A stretch of 64,000 nucleotides of DNA from Daucus carota subsp. sativus (GCF_001625215.2 NC_030387.2:38153606-38217605); one strand, 5' to 3'. Positions 12,791-25,586 are shown, counted from the stretch's first letter. Notes: generated from the sequence alone by a model not told the origin. Made by a program: numbers and translations.

Positions 12791-13955
12791 TGTAAACTAC
12801 TTTTATTTACAATCTATCGCGAGGAATTACTATATGTATGTTAAACTAGAAGCATCCTCAGCAGTTTTGGGATATATAGACCATTACATATATATCTAAT
12901 GCTTTAATCACCAGCATATGATTGCTAAACAATTCTTCTACACACAAAAAATATTTAGCATGCACTCAAAAAAGTTCTTTGGAATTCGTATTCATCAAAA
13001 AAAAGTTTTTCCTGTTGGCATAAGATGAGTTACGAGTCTCGAAGTACCAAAAGCTTGTCTTTTCAGTTTACATTCACTCTTTTGAAGTATAATAATTCAA
13101 AAAACAGCTCATGTAAGGGCATTTCTGGTTCAGAATCTTGTTCTTGTACTGATTAGGACCAGATTTGATTGAACCCAGAACCAGAACATTTTGATGTTTG
13201 ATGGGTAAGTTACCCATCACGAAGGTCACTGCATATGCAATACCAAAATCAACTAAAGTTTTCAACCAGAAATTATTAGAATTTAGAAGGTCACTCGATA
13301 TGTAAAACCAAACACATTAATACTAACATAAATTATGATAAAAATTTACAATTACAATTTTGAAGGACTTCACCTGACAAAAAGATATACAGCGAAAATT
13401 GGATTTCGGAAGGAAAAAGTTCCCGAGGAAAGTTTACTACTACATTGCTAACTAGGCTTCAATCTCCGGTGCATATATCTATGGTTATCCTTTTATGAAA
13501 TTGACAGACTAGTACAGACATTAATCAAGTACTGTAACTATGTTTCATCCATATTCTCTCAGGCCATTTATTATTACAGTTACACTGTATAATGAAACTG
13601 TCAGCGTGTACATATATAACATCTGGACAATGAATAATCCCATAGAGATTCATGTGGATTTGTAACTACAGTTTCGTATCACACAAGTTTAATGCGTTCC
13701 CAGCTCAATGAATAATCGAGGACCATATACTCATTAGCTACAGACTGGATGATCGAACAATTGTAAGGAGATATCTCACCAAACTATTAATGCGACAGTA
13801 CTATAACATTTCTGACATTACCAATTGAGCAAAATAAGGGGTGTAAGTAGTGGTTTCGAGGCCAGCACTGCTTGAGGACCCAGCGCCAGGGTCCTAGAAG
13901 TTACTAGCCTTTTAATTATTATACCCCACAATCATGTAATGTCCAGAAGATGATA
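12791..13955. other. Intergenic spacer between PIF7-like gene and MULE
   Basis: Holds the 3' untranslated region of the PIF7-like gene and then non-coding AT-rich DNA up to the MULE target site. No gene or repeat recognised. Confidence 0.5.
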
Positions 13956-13964
13956 TTCATATTA

Positions 13965-14106
13965 GAGTAATTGACAGTTTGCAACCCTTAACTTAAGTGC
14001 CTTTTTCGATTTGGTTACTTATTTATAATCTTGGCACTATGCAACCCAAAGCTTATAATTTTTAAGCAACCTGCAACCCGCGCTCCAACTCCCGTTAAAG
14101 TACTAA
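13965..14106 (+). repeat. MULE left terminal inverted repeat
   Basis: Starts right after the target duplication. The outer 84 bp are identical to the inverted right end; the inner part, with GCAACC motifs and CTCCCGTTAAA, has diverged by several changes. Confidence 0.9.
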
Positions 14107-14368
14107 CGGGAGACGTTAAAATGCAAGGCTAAAAATGGAAATTCACTATCTAACCCAGCACTTATAACTCAACAATGAAAGATATAATACCATCACATTT
14201 GCAGCAATGTAGTTGGAGCATTAACATCAGAAAATAAAATCTCAGCCACAGTTACAGATGAATCAATGTTAAAGGGTAAGGTTGGTGTGCCAACCTTCCA
14301 AAAATAGCATCCCAGCAAGCACAAAACAATAATTATAAGAATGTCTCACAACACATCATCTGCAGCTC

Positions 14369-17300
14369 CTAGTTTTTCTTCAGCAATTCCTTCTGCTTCT
14401 TCTTACCAGCATCTTGCAAATTCTTTAAAGATGTGTACTTCTGCCCTGGTATTGGCTCAACTCCCAAGCACTGTCTAGAAGATGACTGAGCTGGTGGCTT
14501 AAATTTTCTGAAGATCCCTCCATGACTGGTTGTATTTACAACCTCAGCTGTTCTCTGGACTTTGTTGGCAGCAATTGGTTGTTTTGATGCCTCTGCTGGT
14601 GGTTGTACTACAGCTTTGGAGTCTTTTCTTTTGTTTGCAGTGCTCCCAGCTTGGTTTGGATCTGTTTTCTGTGAAACAAAAACAGTTTGGTTACTCAAAA
14701 ACAATGTAAGTAAGTGCTTATATATCAAAGCAAATAGTATAACATGAATGTACCTTTTCAGCAACTGAGGTTCCAGCTTCTTTAGCAGTGCATGTTTTTT
14801 TATTATGCCCCTCTTGTTGGCATACACTGCACTTTTTAATGTTAGCAGCCCTTGAGGATCCAGCTCCTTCCTCTCCCCCATCTTCTTTCCTCTTCTTTTC
14901 TTCATCAATTTTCTGCAGATTTCAAATTAAATTAGAAACATGGCATAACACCTAAAATAATTTCAAATATAATTAGTACCTTTGTCTGGCAAGTTCTTGC
15001 ATTGTGCCCCCATTCTGAGCAATAACTGCATTTGAGAGAGGTTCCAGTCCTCTTGAGCATACTTGGGTTGTTCTCCCTTGTCTGAACTATATTAGATTTT
15101 TTGTCTCGCTTCTTTTTCGGCCTACCAGGAGCTGTTCTTGTTTTTGGAGGTAATATTGGAGTTTCAAATGTTTCCTCCCCAAATTCCTCCCCATTTAAAG
15201 GTTCAAGAATGTGGCCGTATACCCTCAGATAGTATTCTTTCTTGTGGCATTCATGCATATAGTCCAGTGGATTTTCTTTTAAAAAGAATATGCATGAACA
15301 TGAGTGAAAACATGGAATACCTGTTAATTGCCACTTTTTACAAGCACAGGATCGATTCTGCAGGTCCACCACAATTTGATGGCCTCCATCACTCATGGTC
15401 ACAAGAAATTTGTGGCCTCCATTCCAAGTTGGCCTTGCATTTGCAGCCAATTCCATAGATCTGGTTCAAGATTTTTAAGTAATAGTAATTAGTCCAAGTA
15501 GCATATAACATAAAATTTAAACAACAGAAGTAGTAAAGTAAAGTAGTTACTTGTGCAACTTCTTAAGAGGTTTTGTGCAGAAGATAGTGTCCCTCTTGTC
15601 CATTTTTGTCAGCCTCTTGCAGATCCTCTCCATACATGTATTTTGAATTCCAATGAACATTGTAACAATCCCCATACCTCTAAACTTGTTGATTGCATTG
15701 TTGAAAACTTCACAGTTGTTATTAACGAACATGTCACTCTTGCAAATATCTCTAAAAGCTGATCTACTCCACTGTGACTTTGGCTTGGCTGCTAACCAGT
15801 CGTAAGCCCTTGGTGCTAACTGATAATATGCATCAATTGAAATTATGTGAATCAATATTATGTGTGTGCTAATATTATGTGTGTGCTAATATTATGTGCT
15901 TATTAAATTATGATTTAATACCTTCTTAAGAGCCTCCATATTTTGGTTGAAATGGTAAGGGGTTGTTGACCTAGCAGCAGACCAGAGGAGCCTTCTAACT
16001 CCAATTCCTTTATGTTCTTTCCACAGATTCTTGTAGAGATGCATTACGCAAAAGCGATGCTCTGCTTCAGGGACCTCAGTTTCAAGAGCCCTAACTAAAC
16101 CCTTCTGTCTATCACAGATGAAGGTGTAAGATCCTGGATTCTCCATGTGAAGGTCCTCTTTAAGCAATCTGATAAACCATTCCCAGCTATCGTTGTTTTC
16201 AGCTTCAACCTGGGCCCAACAAATTGGATACATCCCATCATTCGGGTCTGTACCAACAGCAGTCAGCAAAATTCCTCCTAACGGACCCTTTAAATGGCAT
16301 TCATCTAATCCAATGATTGGTCTGCAGCCATCTAAGAACCCTTCCTTTAGTGGACCTAGGCAAACATAGAATCTTTTAAACCTTGTACAGGTTCCACCTT
16401 CTTCAGCTTGCTCAGTCATAATCTTCACTGTGGAGGATGGCATTTGTCTTTTGATTTCATTTGCATATGCAAAGATTTTTGCATACTCCATCTCATGATT
16501 TCCAAGGATATTATCCCTAGCCTTCTTCAGTGCTCTGTACACCATAGACAATGAAACATGACATTTCAAGTCATTAACAACTCTGGCATGAAATGCTTGT
16601 GTTGGCCATTCTGGGTTCAATCGGATTTCGTCCTCATATTCCTTTGCAATCCAGGTGGAATTAATACATTTCTGCACCCATGTAGGATTGCAAGTATGTC
16701 TGTTAATCAGTGTCTTGATTTGTATGTTCTCTGTCCTTTGTTGCTTGATACCATAGCACCTCCACCGACAACCCTCACTGCAAACCCATTTTATAATGTT
16801 TTTAAAATTCTTCTTCAACCTAATAGGCCTTTGTTGGACTATGGCATGTTTCCTCACTGCAGCTCTGAATACTGCTCCATTTGCAAAAAGCATGCCTGCC
16901 TTGAATTGAGGGTCAGCCATGTCTGTCAGTTCATTAAACTCATGGAAACTGCTATCATCTTCATCACAAGATGAAACTGCCATCCTTTCATCAGTGCTGT
17001 GATAGCTGCTCTCAGAGCTGCTGTCCAAATCATCATCTTCACATGGTTCTCCATCTTCAGCAGCCACAAAATCATGATCACCCTCATGAACATTAGTGTT
17101 TTCAGCTTCCTCATTAGCCACATGATCATCATCTTTAGTGGTTTCAGCATCTTCATTAGCCACATGATCTTCACTGTTTCCAGCATCTTCATTAGCCACA
17201 TTTTTTTCTTCAGTGCTCTGTTGTTTTTCACTGCCTCTCTTAGTTTTTTTCCTTGCCACTGTCTTCTTCTTCACTGTCTTCCCTTTCATTGACTTTGAAT

Positions 17301-18584
17301 TCTCATGTTTTTCTTCAACCTGACTTGGTTGGCTTTCAGGAGGACCATCCTCATCAGTAATGATGACTGGAGTGTCCTCTGTATTTTTGAACAGTCCCTG
17401 AAAAAAAATGATACACAGGTCATACACTTTTACATATGAAAATTACACTTTACATATGAAAATTTACATTTTTACATACCCTCAACATTGAATATCTTCC
17501 TCTTTTCCTTGTCCTGTAGGGTGGATTAGGTGGGGGTATTCTCCTCCTTTTTGGTGGGACTTTCTCTACTTCACTGTCACTAGAATCCAGGTTTGAAGAG
17601 TCACCTTCCCAACTCAGCTCTTTTTCTTTTTTCTTAGATGATTTTACCCCTTCATCCCCACCAGCAGGCTCACCTACATATCCTACCTCCTCTCTCATTT
17701 CTTCTATCCTCTCAATCCTTTGATCCTCGGCTAATTGAGTTAATGAAAAGTTATCCCAACCATCACCTACAACTTCATCAAGTGGCTCATCTGTGGTATA
17801 TATGTTCAAGCATCTAGAATATGCAGTGAAAACACTAATTGATTCCACTTCCTCATCACTGACAATTGGCATAATCCCCTTCGACAACTCTGTATCAGGA
17901 ATACAAAACCAAAGGCAAAATTCTCCTAACACTAACCCTAGTTCTGTCAGCATAGACTCCATATCAATTAGACGAAAATCCACAACTTCACACATATCAA
18001 AATACCTAATTTCACCTCCAACATAACTATCAAGATTGTCATCAAACCTCCCACCATAATGCACTTTAATAGTAAAATATCTTGAATCCTCTGTTTTTGA
18101 ACATACATATAGGTAAAAATATGTTAAAAAAGGACACTTTAGGATGCACGTGATAACAGATTGAGTAAAAAAATGCTTGCTCCTTCAATTCAGACAATAT
18201 ATAAGCATAAAGGGACCACCACATACTATAAAAAGCACCACACTATATAAAGCCAATTAGATTGAACTATACAGTAAACAATTAGAACTCTGAACACATA
18301 AATCCTAGAGTAATATACTATCAATTACGGGCATATCCACATGAATCATACAAGGAAATCACTGAACACAAAGCATGCATATACAAAGGAGGAAAAAGGG
18401 GGAATTTGGGAGATGATGTACCTCCATATTTTGGGGTTTCGTCGCCAGGAGCAAGAATAGGCTCTGGAATCACCGGCGCATCACTACCAGCGGCCAGTCG
18501 CTTGCTCCAGTACTCAACTGGAACTTCAAGCCAGCTAGGGTTCTCTCCAAAAACGCGACCATCTATCCTCAATCTACCTCTCAT
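14369..18584 (-). CDS. MULE transposase (MURA type) with PB1-like, MULE DDE, SWIM and two CCHC domains
   Basis: Seven exons: 18422-18584, 17480-18090, 15922-17397, 15551-15819, 14980-15460, 14754-14912 and 14369-14668. They give 1152 residues with all phases closing. Domains in order: a PB1-like start (FTIKVHYGGRFDDN); a long acidic D/E/N-rich linker; the MULE core with GLDECHLKGPLGG, then CDRQKGLVRALE and HRFCVMHLYKN; a SWIM finger (CACKKWQLTGIPCFH); a CCHC knuckle (CSYCSEWGHNARTC); and a second CCHC (CSVCQQEGHNKKTC) in its own exon. It cuts and joins the element's ends in the nucleus. The protein is longer than many MURA proteins because of the acidic linker and the extra knuckle. No stop or frameshift was found. 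The start is the first ATG of the exon nearest the right terminal repeat. Confidence 0.9.
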
Positions 18585-18780
18585 TGTGTTGAATCAACAG
18601 TCGTTTTACTCTCACTCGATCACTCGATCAACAGCTAGGGTTTGTTGCTTCAATCACTCGATAGAGAAAAAGGGGGGAATTTGGGAGATGATGTTGGGCG
18701 GGGAGAAATGGTTGCATCTTCTCGAGACTCAACTGTTTTATTCTAAAGCTATTAAACATAACGGTCAAACGAGGTTGACC

Positions 18781-18922
18781 GTTAACTTTTAACGGGAGTT
18801 CGCCAGCGGGTTGCAGGTTGTTTAAAATTTATAAGATATGGGTTGCATAGTGCCAAGATTATAAATAAGTAACCAAATCGAAAAAGGCACTTAAGTTAAG
18901 GGTTGCAAACTGTCAATTACTC
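18781..18922 (-). repeat. MULE right terminal inverted repeat
   Basis: Inverse of the left end. It lies about 200 bp upstream of the transposase start codon and so likely includes the element's promoter, as in other Mutator elements (inference). Confidence 0.9.
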
Positions 18923-18931
18923 TTCATATTA

Positions 18932-20191
18932 AAACAAAGGAAATAATGTCCAAGTCTAGGAATGAAGGCGATGGATTACTGTATATAATTAAGGTACATG
19001 CAGAGAATTTATACGGGGACACAGGGCGTACTTTGAGGTGACAAAGAAGGTCTAACTCATCATTTTCATTTAACTAATAGACTTTATCTGCATCAGGTCT
19101 AATGCATAGTAATTCTATTATTATATGGTTGGTTATAAAGTGTTTCTCGCTAATACAGATTTCATGAAACTTATCTACATTTAGTTGCTGATATCTGTTG
19201 CAGAGGGGAAGAATCCGTGTTTTGTTATGTGTCTTAATGCCTGACAATTCAGATACACTACAGACACACAGAACTTTTATGACACATTTGTGATTCGTAT
19301 ATGGTGCTCTCAGCACAGGATCTTGTGTAGTCTTCCCGTGAACTTGCTCTGGTACAGTCAGTATTACATAACTTAAAATAGTAAATTTAAGAATCACAAC
19401 TCTAGTGCAATCTATTAACTTTTCATTTAAGAGGTGAATACTGTGGATAAAGCATTCACCCGGAATCAGCCAACAATTGCAACTTCCAAGATCCATCTCG
19501 ACTATGCTATGTTTTTTGTTGTTTTTATGTAATACACTAATCCTGACAGTGCTCAAAACCATCAATATGATAGTTATAAAGTACATGTAAATGTCATTTT
19601 ATATATGAATCAAACCTTACATGCTTCGCGAACATGTTATACATCGTGCTTAATGTCTTGCCACATAATACAGCATAAGATATTCAATAAGCATAAACAA
19701 AAGTAAGAGCACACCGTATCTTTGTGGCTGGTGACACCAATCAATTGTCTCCATTCAGTCCCAGTTCTCTTCATTTATATTTCATCAGTTCCATAACCGC
19801 TCAAGTCCTCCCTTCATAGTGACACTGGAAAATTTCAGCAAAAAAAAATGTCAAATTTAAAGAAGAAAAATGATGAGCCATTAGAGACCGAAGAATTTTC
19901 GATACGACTGGAAAATGATAAGAATGTTAAATATACAGTAAGCCAGTACCTAGCAGTACCAATAATCAGGTTTCCTCAAATTTCATTTCTCAGAGGCTTG
20001 TCAATTTAATCCATGCAAGCTTTAAACCTTCAATTTTGTATTTCCCTTTCATCCTCTATGGCAAGATACTTCGACAAAAGACATGTACGCCCAGGCCCCG
20101 TACCCTTCCCTCTTTTCCAGGTGATAGAATATTTAATGACCAACAGCTATATGCTAAAGATATGAATCCGAAATTTTGCATCATGAGCGAG
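18932..20191. other. Spacer downstream of the calmodulin-binding gene
   Basis: A 170-codon minus-strand frame (19074-19586) is open but shows no recognisable domain and has the composition of chance AT-rich reading; I do not call it a gene. The right part is the 3' untranslated region of the calmodulin-binding gene. Confidence 0.4.
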
Positions 20192-21598
20192 TCATCTCCT
20201 CGGACTATCCTGGCGACCTAATACAGCCTCAAAAGCACCCACCAAAGCTTTGACCTTACTCTTCCTGCTCTGAGCAAGCCTGTTTGCAGTCTCTTCAATT
20301 GCATCATCAATGAAACCCCAAGTCTCTCCCTTTGTTTCCGCATCTTGGTGTTTAAGAGTAACTTTCTCTGTTTCTGCATTAGTTTCATATAAGACCTCAT
20401 CACTTGATATTTTCGTCAAGCTTATGCCTTCGTTATCTGAATTTTGGTTCTCTTCCAATGCTTCTTGATGCCTGAATTTAAGTACACTTGGACTTAAGTC
20501 TTCAGGTTGGACATCAACTACATTTCCACGCCTGAATCGGAGCTTCTGGCTGAAGTCTTCAAGTTTGAGATCAATCACCTTTCCACGCCTGAATTTGAGC
20601 TTCTGCGATGATGGCCAGTCTTCATCTTCCAATCTACGGACTTGAAAACTAGGAATCCTCGTATCTTCCACTTCCAGATCACTTACCGAGTACTCACTTT
20701 CAGAATTATCAATGTCAAATGCACTACTATCACTTTGCATTGCCTCAGGTGATGATGAGGCTGATGTCTGTGACTTTAATGAAGACAATCCTTTTTCCGG
20801 AGAAGATTGCAATGAAGTGAAACTGCCTCTTTTGGCCAATCCTGCAGCTTGGTTTCCAGCCTTCGGTCTAATGACATACGGTGTCTTCTCTATAACATGT
20901 TTACTCGGAGGGCACTTACCATTTACTTTTATTTGCTTTCGATTTTTTAAGGTAGATGGCACCTTTGTCATTTTCTTGACGTTCTCAGACTGTGCGCTTA
21001 TAAACCTCTTTGCAGATGACATGGAAGATAAGGAAAACCTATCTCTCGCCGAGATTTTCGTCTTTTCTATTTTGGAGTTCTCCGTTTCTTTGTTCACTTT
21101 CGTCTCACGGTTTGTTTGTCCACTCGAACCTCCAGCTGAATTTTTTGTTATAATTATATCACTGTTTCTTCTGTGTAACTGTCTTGTTGCAGCCAGAGGG
21201 GGTGTTTTGGGCTTCGAGACCCTCTCCTGCTTTTCAGAAGCGTATTTTATCATACTTGGTGACGAGGCCTGTCGTCTTAAGGAGCTACTTACTTTCCTAG
21301 GGGATTCTGGTAATTCTTTCTTTATAACCTCTCGAGTTCTGGGTGATTTCTTTGGAGAATCTAGTGAATTTCTTCTCACCAAGGACCTTCTATCCAGCGT
21401 CTCAGGATCACTCTTGACCCCATGTTTGCACAAGTCATGGCATGATCCAGGCGACAAGGGACTACGGTAACGGGATCCCCATTTTGGTACACGATTTTGA
21501 CAATCAGTGTCTCTATATGAAGATCTTCGCAACTGACAATCATTTTCTTCATCTGTCTCTATGTTCACTTGGGCATCGATTGTCACTTCAGCCATCAT
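20192..21598 (-). CDS. Plant calmodulin-binding protein (CaM_binding domain)
   Basis: A single coding exon of 468 residues. The C-terminus carries the plant CaM_binding signature: EKVTLKHQ, then IDDAIEETANRLAQSRKSKVKALVGAFEAVL, a basic amphipathic helix of the IQ-like type. Before it lie three related basic segments (KLKFRRGKVIDL, KLRFRRGNVVDV, VLKFRHQEA). The long N-terminal part is Ser/Arg/Lys-rich and disordered (LRRQAS, LHRRNSD). Family members bind calmodulin and have been tied to stress and immune signalling; the target here is not known. The start is the double ATG at 21598/21595 (MMAEVTIDA); the frame runs a little further upstream without a better start. A 5'-leader intron is likely, since a good donor occurs near 22400 on the minus strand. 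A broken partial copy lies at 9078-9275. Confidence 0.85.
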   Translation of the reverse strand: MMAEVTIDAQVNIETDEENDCQLRRSSYRDTDCQNRVPKWGSRYRSPLSPGSCHDLCKHGVKSDPETLDRRSLVRRNSLDSPKKSPRTREVIKKELPESPRKVSSSLRRQASSPSMIKYASEKQERVSKPKTPPLAATRQLHRRNSDIIITKNSAGGSSGQTNRETKVNKETENSKIEKTKISARDRFSLSSMSSAKRFISAQSENVKKMTKVPSTLKNRKQIKVNGKCPPSKHVIEKTPYVIRPKAGNQAAGLAKRGSFTSLQSSPEKGLSSLKSQTSASSSPEAMQSDSSAFDIDNSESEYSVSDLEVEDTRIPSFQVRRLEDEDWPSSQKLKFRRGKVIDLKLEDFSQKLRFRRGNVVDVQPEDLSPSVLKFRHQEALEENQNSDNEGISLTKISSDEVLYETNAETEKVTLKHQDAETKGETWGFIDDAIEETANRLAQSRKSKVKALVGAFEAVLGRQDSPRR

Positions 21599-22650
21599 GA
21601 GAGGACAGAGACTATTAATCACAAATGAGATAACCAAACCTCCTTCAAAAAGAGAAAACAAGAGCAAAGTGCTTCAACAAAGGATCAAAATTATTTAGCA
21701 TTCGTGCACCTACACCATTCATGCAGCCTGAAAACAATTCAAAATCAAAGTAAAAAGAAAAAACATCGAAATCGAAATGCTTAAGATCAAGCAACAAATG
21801 TGGATATCGAAAGAATCACCATAACCCATTGTTGAATTAGTGAATTACAACTTCTCATCCCAGGGGTAACAGAAGAAACTAAATGACTTTAAATCATAAT
21901 TTTGGTTGATTTCAAGATTGACAACTTATGAATCTATTAAATTTATTACACTTACAGAGGACACCAGGCTGACAAGCAAAACAACTCCCATCTTTACATC
22001 AACTATGAGTCTGCCTACTACATTATATCTACAAACCCTATGCAGATTTATATAGTTTTTCTTTAGTCAGTACAAATTACAAACACGGGAGAGGGCACCC
22101 GGACTACCCATGAATTTCGTCACTAGACTAGAATCCTATATCCTAATGAATATATAGGACTCCCTGACTCCCTATGAATTTCGTTACTAGACTAGGATCT
22201 CCTACGTATCCTAATAAATATATAGTTGTTGCAGTCGATCAAAACAGACCCGAAAACAAAAAATTATAAATGCCACAATTTCAAAATTTAATTATTATTC
22301 ATGCATGCAGATATATAAAATTTCAATCGGAATTAAAACAAAAGAATATTTGGAAAATAGAAAAAGAATTGAATTGGGTCTCACCTTTGTAATCTCGTTT
22401 ACCTAATGCAGCTCCATTAAAAATCCCATTGGAACCGATATTCTTTAAATTACCAGAAACCAGAATCAAAGGAGGAGATGATGATCTTATATTATTTTGT
22501 AATAAGCTGTAATTAATATTTTATCATCAGCTGCGTATATTGTTGGATGTCACCGTAATAAAATTAGGGTTTGATCCGTCTTGATCCTAGTTTTGGTGAT
22601 TAATATGTAGTAACAGACTGTCTGAAGGATTTTTCCAGCTTGTTATAATG
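21599..22650. other. 5' leader, probable leader intron and promoter of the calmodulin-binding gene
   Basis: No coding sequence. A likely leader exon around 22380-22450 (minus) ends in AG|GTAAACG, followed by a probable intron to near the start codon. The exact transcription start cannot be seen. Confidence 0.4.
22107..22225. repeat. Imperfect 63-bp tandem duplication
   Basis: ATGAATTTCGTCACTAGACT recurs 63 bp on with one change and is followed in both copies by ATCCTAAT-AATATATAG. It lies in the probable leader intron of the calmodulin-binding gene. Confidence 0.75.
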
Positions 22651-23882
22651 TTCTGGGAGGAAAGAGGAAAAGCTCCCCTCAAAGATTTCTGAAAAGTTTT
22701 TTAATTTTATACAGTAAAGTTTTAGCGGCTTGGATATCGATTTAAATTTTATGCCTTAAAAATTAATTAAATTAGCTTGTGATCATGTGATGTAATGACC
22801 TATTTTATTATTTAATGTTTAAATTAGTAATTTATCTAAATATATTGTTTAAAAAAATTCGAGTACCAAATCTTCATATATTTTGTAAGAGTAAACTTAA
22901 CTGTTCCTCAAGGTTAGAAAAAAAAAATTCAAATAATTTATGTGACGTATACGCTAATGCTTGAAAAAAAGAATCCATTCAAATAATTTGTCATGATTGA
23001 CTTTTTATATTTATATTGATCGAATTTAATTGAAATTTATATCTATTTTCATCATTTCAAATTTATTGTTTAATTTCACTTTTGAGCCAAATTGAGAACA
23101 TTTGAACTTTAATGTACATATGTGATATAAATAAATATTAAAATATCAGACAAATAATCTCTTCAAAAATAAATACATCCTTTCAGCTTTTTAAAAATTA
23201 TCAAATAGTTTGATTTGATCATAGAAAATATATTATAAATTACAAATATTATTAATTATCTTTCAAAATACTAATATTAAAATATATATCTAATCTACTT
23301 GTTCATTTTTAAAACAAAATCTAAAATTAAAAGAAAAGATTTTAATTCCTTTCATCAAATATTTTGTGTGAGGCTATCATCAATTTGGTCATGAAAAAAT
23401 GGGAAGCCATTTGGATAGAGACTATATATGGGGCGGTATAAAAATCAGAAAGACGAATTATTAGGATTATTTGGGTAGATACAAAGTAATATAATTGATA
23501 AAATTAATATCAATGCAAAGGGATTCATTATATTTAATTAAACATAGTCAATTTGATAATCAGAAATATCATTTATTAAAATTATAATAAAAACTGAATA
23601 ATATATTCTACTAAAAAAACAAGTTTATAGATGTTAATACTAAAACTTCAATTTTTAAATTACTACGAATCAAATTATAATTCATATAACTTAATCGCAA
23701 TCAGTTAAAACATAATTAAATCGAATACTAATTTATAAACTAAATTTAATTATATGTAGCTAATTTAGATCCAAACAATTTTTAACCCGGTTAAAATGAA
23801 TATTCTAATTCCAAATATTCAATTAAACCGGAACCGCAACAGTTTTTGATGATTCGAAAAAGGGAATATCGGCTTTAACTAT
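22651..23882. other. AT-rich spacer
   Basis: Very AT-rich DNA without recognisable genes, RNAs or transposon ends. Confidence 0.5.
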
Positions 23883-23884
23883 TA

Positions 23885-24195
23885 CTCCCTCTGTCCCCTC
23901 AATTGTTTACCTTGGAGGGGGACACGGAGATCAAGACAATGTATGGAAAATGAGTAAAGTTAGATGAAAAATGGGTAAAGTGGTGGGACCTATCAATATG
24001 TAATAATAGATTTGAGATAGTAGATGAAAGTAGTGGGTGACTGGGTGTAATAGTAGTTTTTATTGTTAAGTATGAGATAGTAAGGGAAGATAGTGGGTGT
24101 AATGATGGGAAAAACTTACTCTTTATAGTAACGTAAAGAAATGAGAGGAACATCCCAAAATAGTAACTGTAAATAAATGAGAGGGACAGAGCGAG
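23885..24195. mobile_element. Stowaway MITE
   Basis: The ends CTCCCTCTGTCCCCTC and GAGGGACAGAGCGAG are inverse of each other and are flanked by TA (23883-23884, 24196-24197). The element is 311 bp and non-coding. Confidence 0.8.
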
Positions 24196-24671
24196 TAGTA
24201 ACTTGTCGGACACAATTAATTAAAAAAATTATTTTGCTTCAAAAACAATGATACAATGATAGCTCTGGTATCATGTTAAGACCCGTTCTTTTAGAGACTT
24301 TAGTTAAAAATCAAATGCATAGAGTACAGTTAAACCTCTTTAAAGTAATACCCCTCGGACCGGGAAAAAAATATTACTTTACCGAATTTATTATTTTATC
24401 GATATAATAATATTTTATTACTTTATCGACAGAGTAATATTTTATTATTTTATCGAATTTCTATATGTTTATAAATTATAATTCATTATTTTTAAAAACA
24501 AGAATCAGTCAAATGCAATGTATTTGATTTAAAATTACTTTTATAAAAATTAATCATATGTGAAAACTAAATTCATGCATGCACTAAATAGAGTATACAT
24601 GTTACAATATGAGTGAAACATACCGGAGTTATTTATCCTTCACATAAAGTAGGATGAGGTTAATTTTTGCC

Positions 24672-24900
24672 AGGGGTGGCAATTTCGGGTAACGGGTCGT
24701 GTTTGTGTCAGCAATCGGGTCAATTTCGGGTCGAGCTAAAATCACTTAAAATTGAATGAAACTGAAAATTGAAGTTATTAGAAACGAAATTCTAAATTCG
24801 AGTTATTTCGGGTCCATTTCGTGTCAATCGGGTCACTTTCGGGGTTTGTCTCAGTAAATCGGGTTGGGGGTTCGGGTCGGGTCTGATATTGCCACCCCTA
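24672..24900. mobile_element. hAT MITE with 8-bp target duplication
   Basis: CAGGGGTGGCAAT at the left and ATTGCCACCCCTA at the right are inverse ends. The direct repeat ATTTTTGC (24664-24671 and 24901-24908) is the 8-bp duplication expected of hAT insertion. The inside is rich in CGGGT/GGGTC motifs. It is 229 bp, non-coding and nested in the AGTTAAACCTC element. Confidence 0.85.
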
Positions 24901-24980
24901 ATTTTTGCCTTTGGTGGAAAGAAGAAACAAGCTACTATAGATTCATATTTTAAAAAGGATTGAATTTTGAATTCATATAC

Positions 24981-24981
<1 letters not shown>

Positions 24982-25039
<58 letters not shown>

Positions 25040-25519
25040 TTCTATTCCAATACAAACCAAGCTAAAATACAAACTACTCACTCATCTACATATATATACC
25101 TTATATATACACATACAATCTATATATATCATCACAATCATCCAATATATACTACCAAAGCCGCTACAACCATTAAATAACAACAGTATATTCGATCATC
25201 AAAAATAGCGAATCACCAGATTCTGTCCAGATTATGTTCTCTGTTCTCTTTATTTCACTAATTTCTGAAGTAGTGATCACTAATTTCTAAAGTAGTAATC
25301 ACTAATTTCTGAAGCGAATATCACTAAAATATATAGCAGCGATCAGCGAATTTATTAGCAAATTTGCCGACTAGTGGAGCTAAGTGGAGGGGTGGCATGG
25401 TGGTGGTCGGGATCGAGATAGGTGGCTGGATGATGGGTCATGCAAATGGGGTGCGTAGATAGTGTAAAATAGGAGGTTCTTAGTTTGTATTTTAAGATTG
25501 GTTTGTATTTGATCACTAG

Positions 25520-25583
<64 letters not shown>
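24982..25583. mobile_element. MITE inserted in a (TA)n microsatellite, Micron-like arrangement
   Basis: A body at about 25042-25520 has inverse ends (AATACAAACCAAGCT and its relative near 25500) and lies between (TA)n tracts at 24982-25017 and 25522-25583, with a short (GA)n at 25018-25039. Elements of this kind target TA repeats. Inside, TCACTAATTTCTGAAG recurs three times in 25257-25315 as an imperfect 24-bp tandem repeat. Confidence 0.6.

Positions 25584-25586
<3 letters not shown>

Larger units (their letters stand above)
13965..18922 (-). mobile_element. Complete Mutator-like element (MULE)
   Basis: A 4958-bp element. Its ends begin GAGTAATTGACAGTTTGC on the left, with the exact inverse on the right. 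A perfect 9-bp direct repeat TTCATATTA flanks it at 13956-13964 and 18923-18931, the size expected for Mutator insertion. The ends are identical for their first 84 bp and related over about 142 bp. It encodes one transposase gene on the minus strand with all introns and frames intact. Intact ends, perfect target duplication and an open frame point to a young, possibly autonomous element. Confidence 0.93.

Noticed and set aside
16558-17292. Plus-strand frames of about 100-138 codons inside the MULE
   Set aside because: Antisense to the transposase DDE core and acidic linker.
19074-19586. 170-codon minus-strand frame beside the MULE
   Set aside because: No recognisable domain, no neighbouring exons and biased composition; judged chance.
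20712-21470. 252-codon plus-strand frame
   Set aside because: Exact antisense shadow of the calmodulin-binding gene; cysteine- and phenylalanine-rich with no domain.
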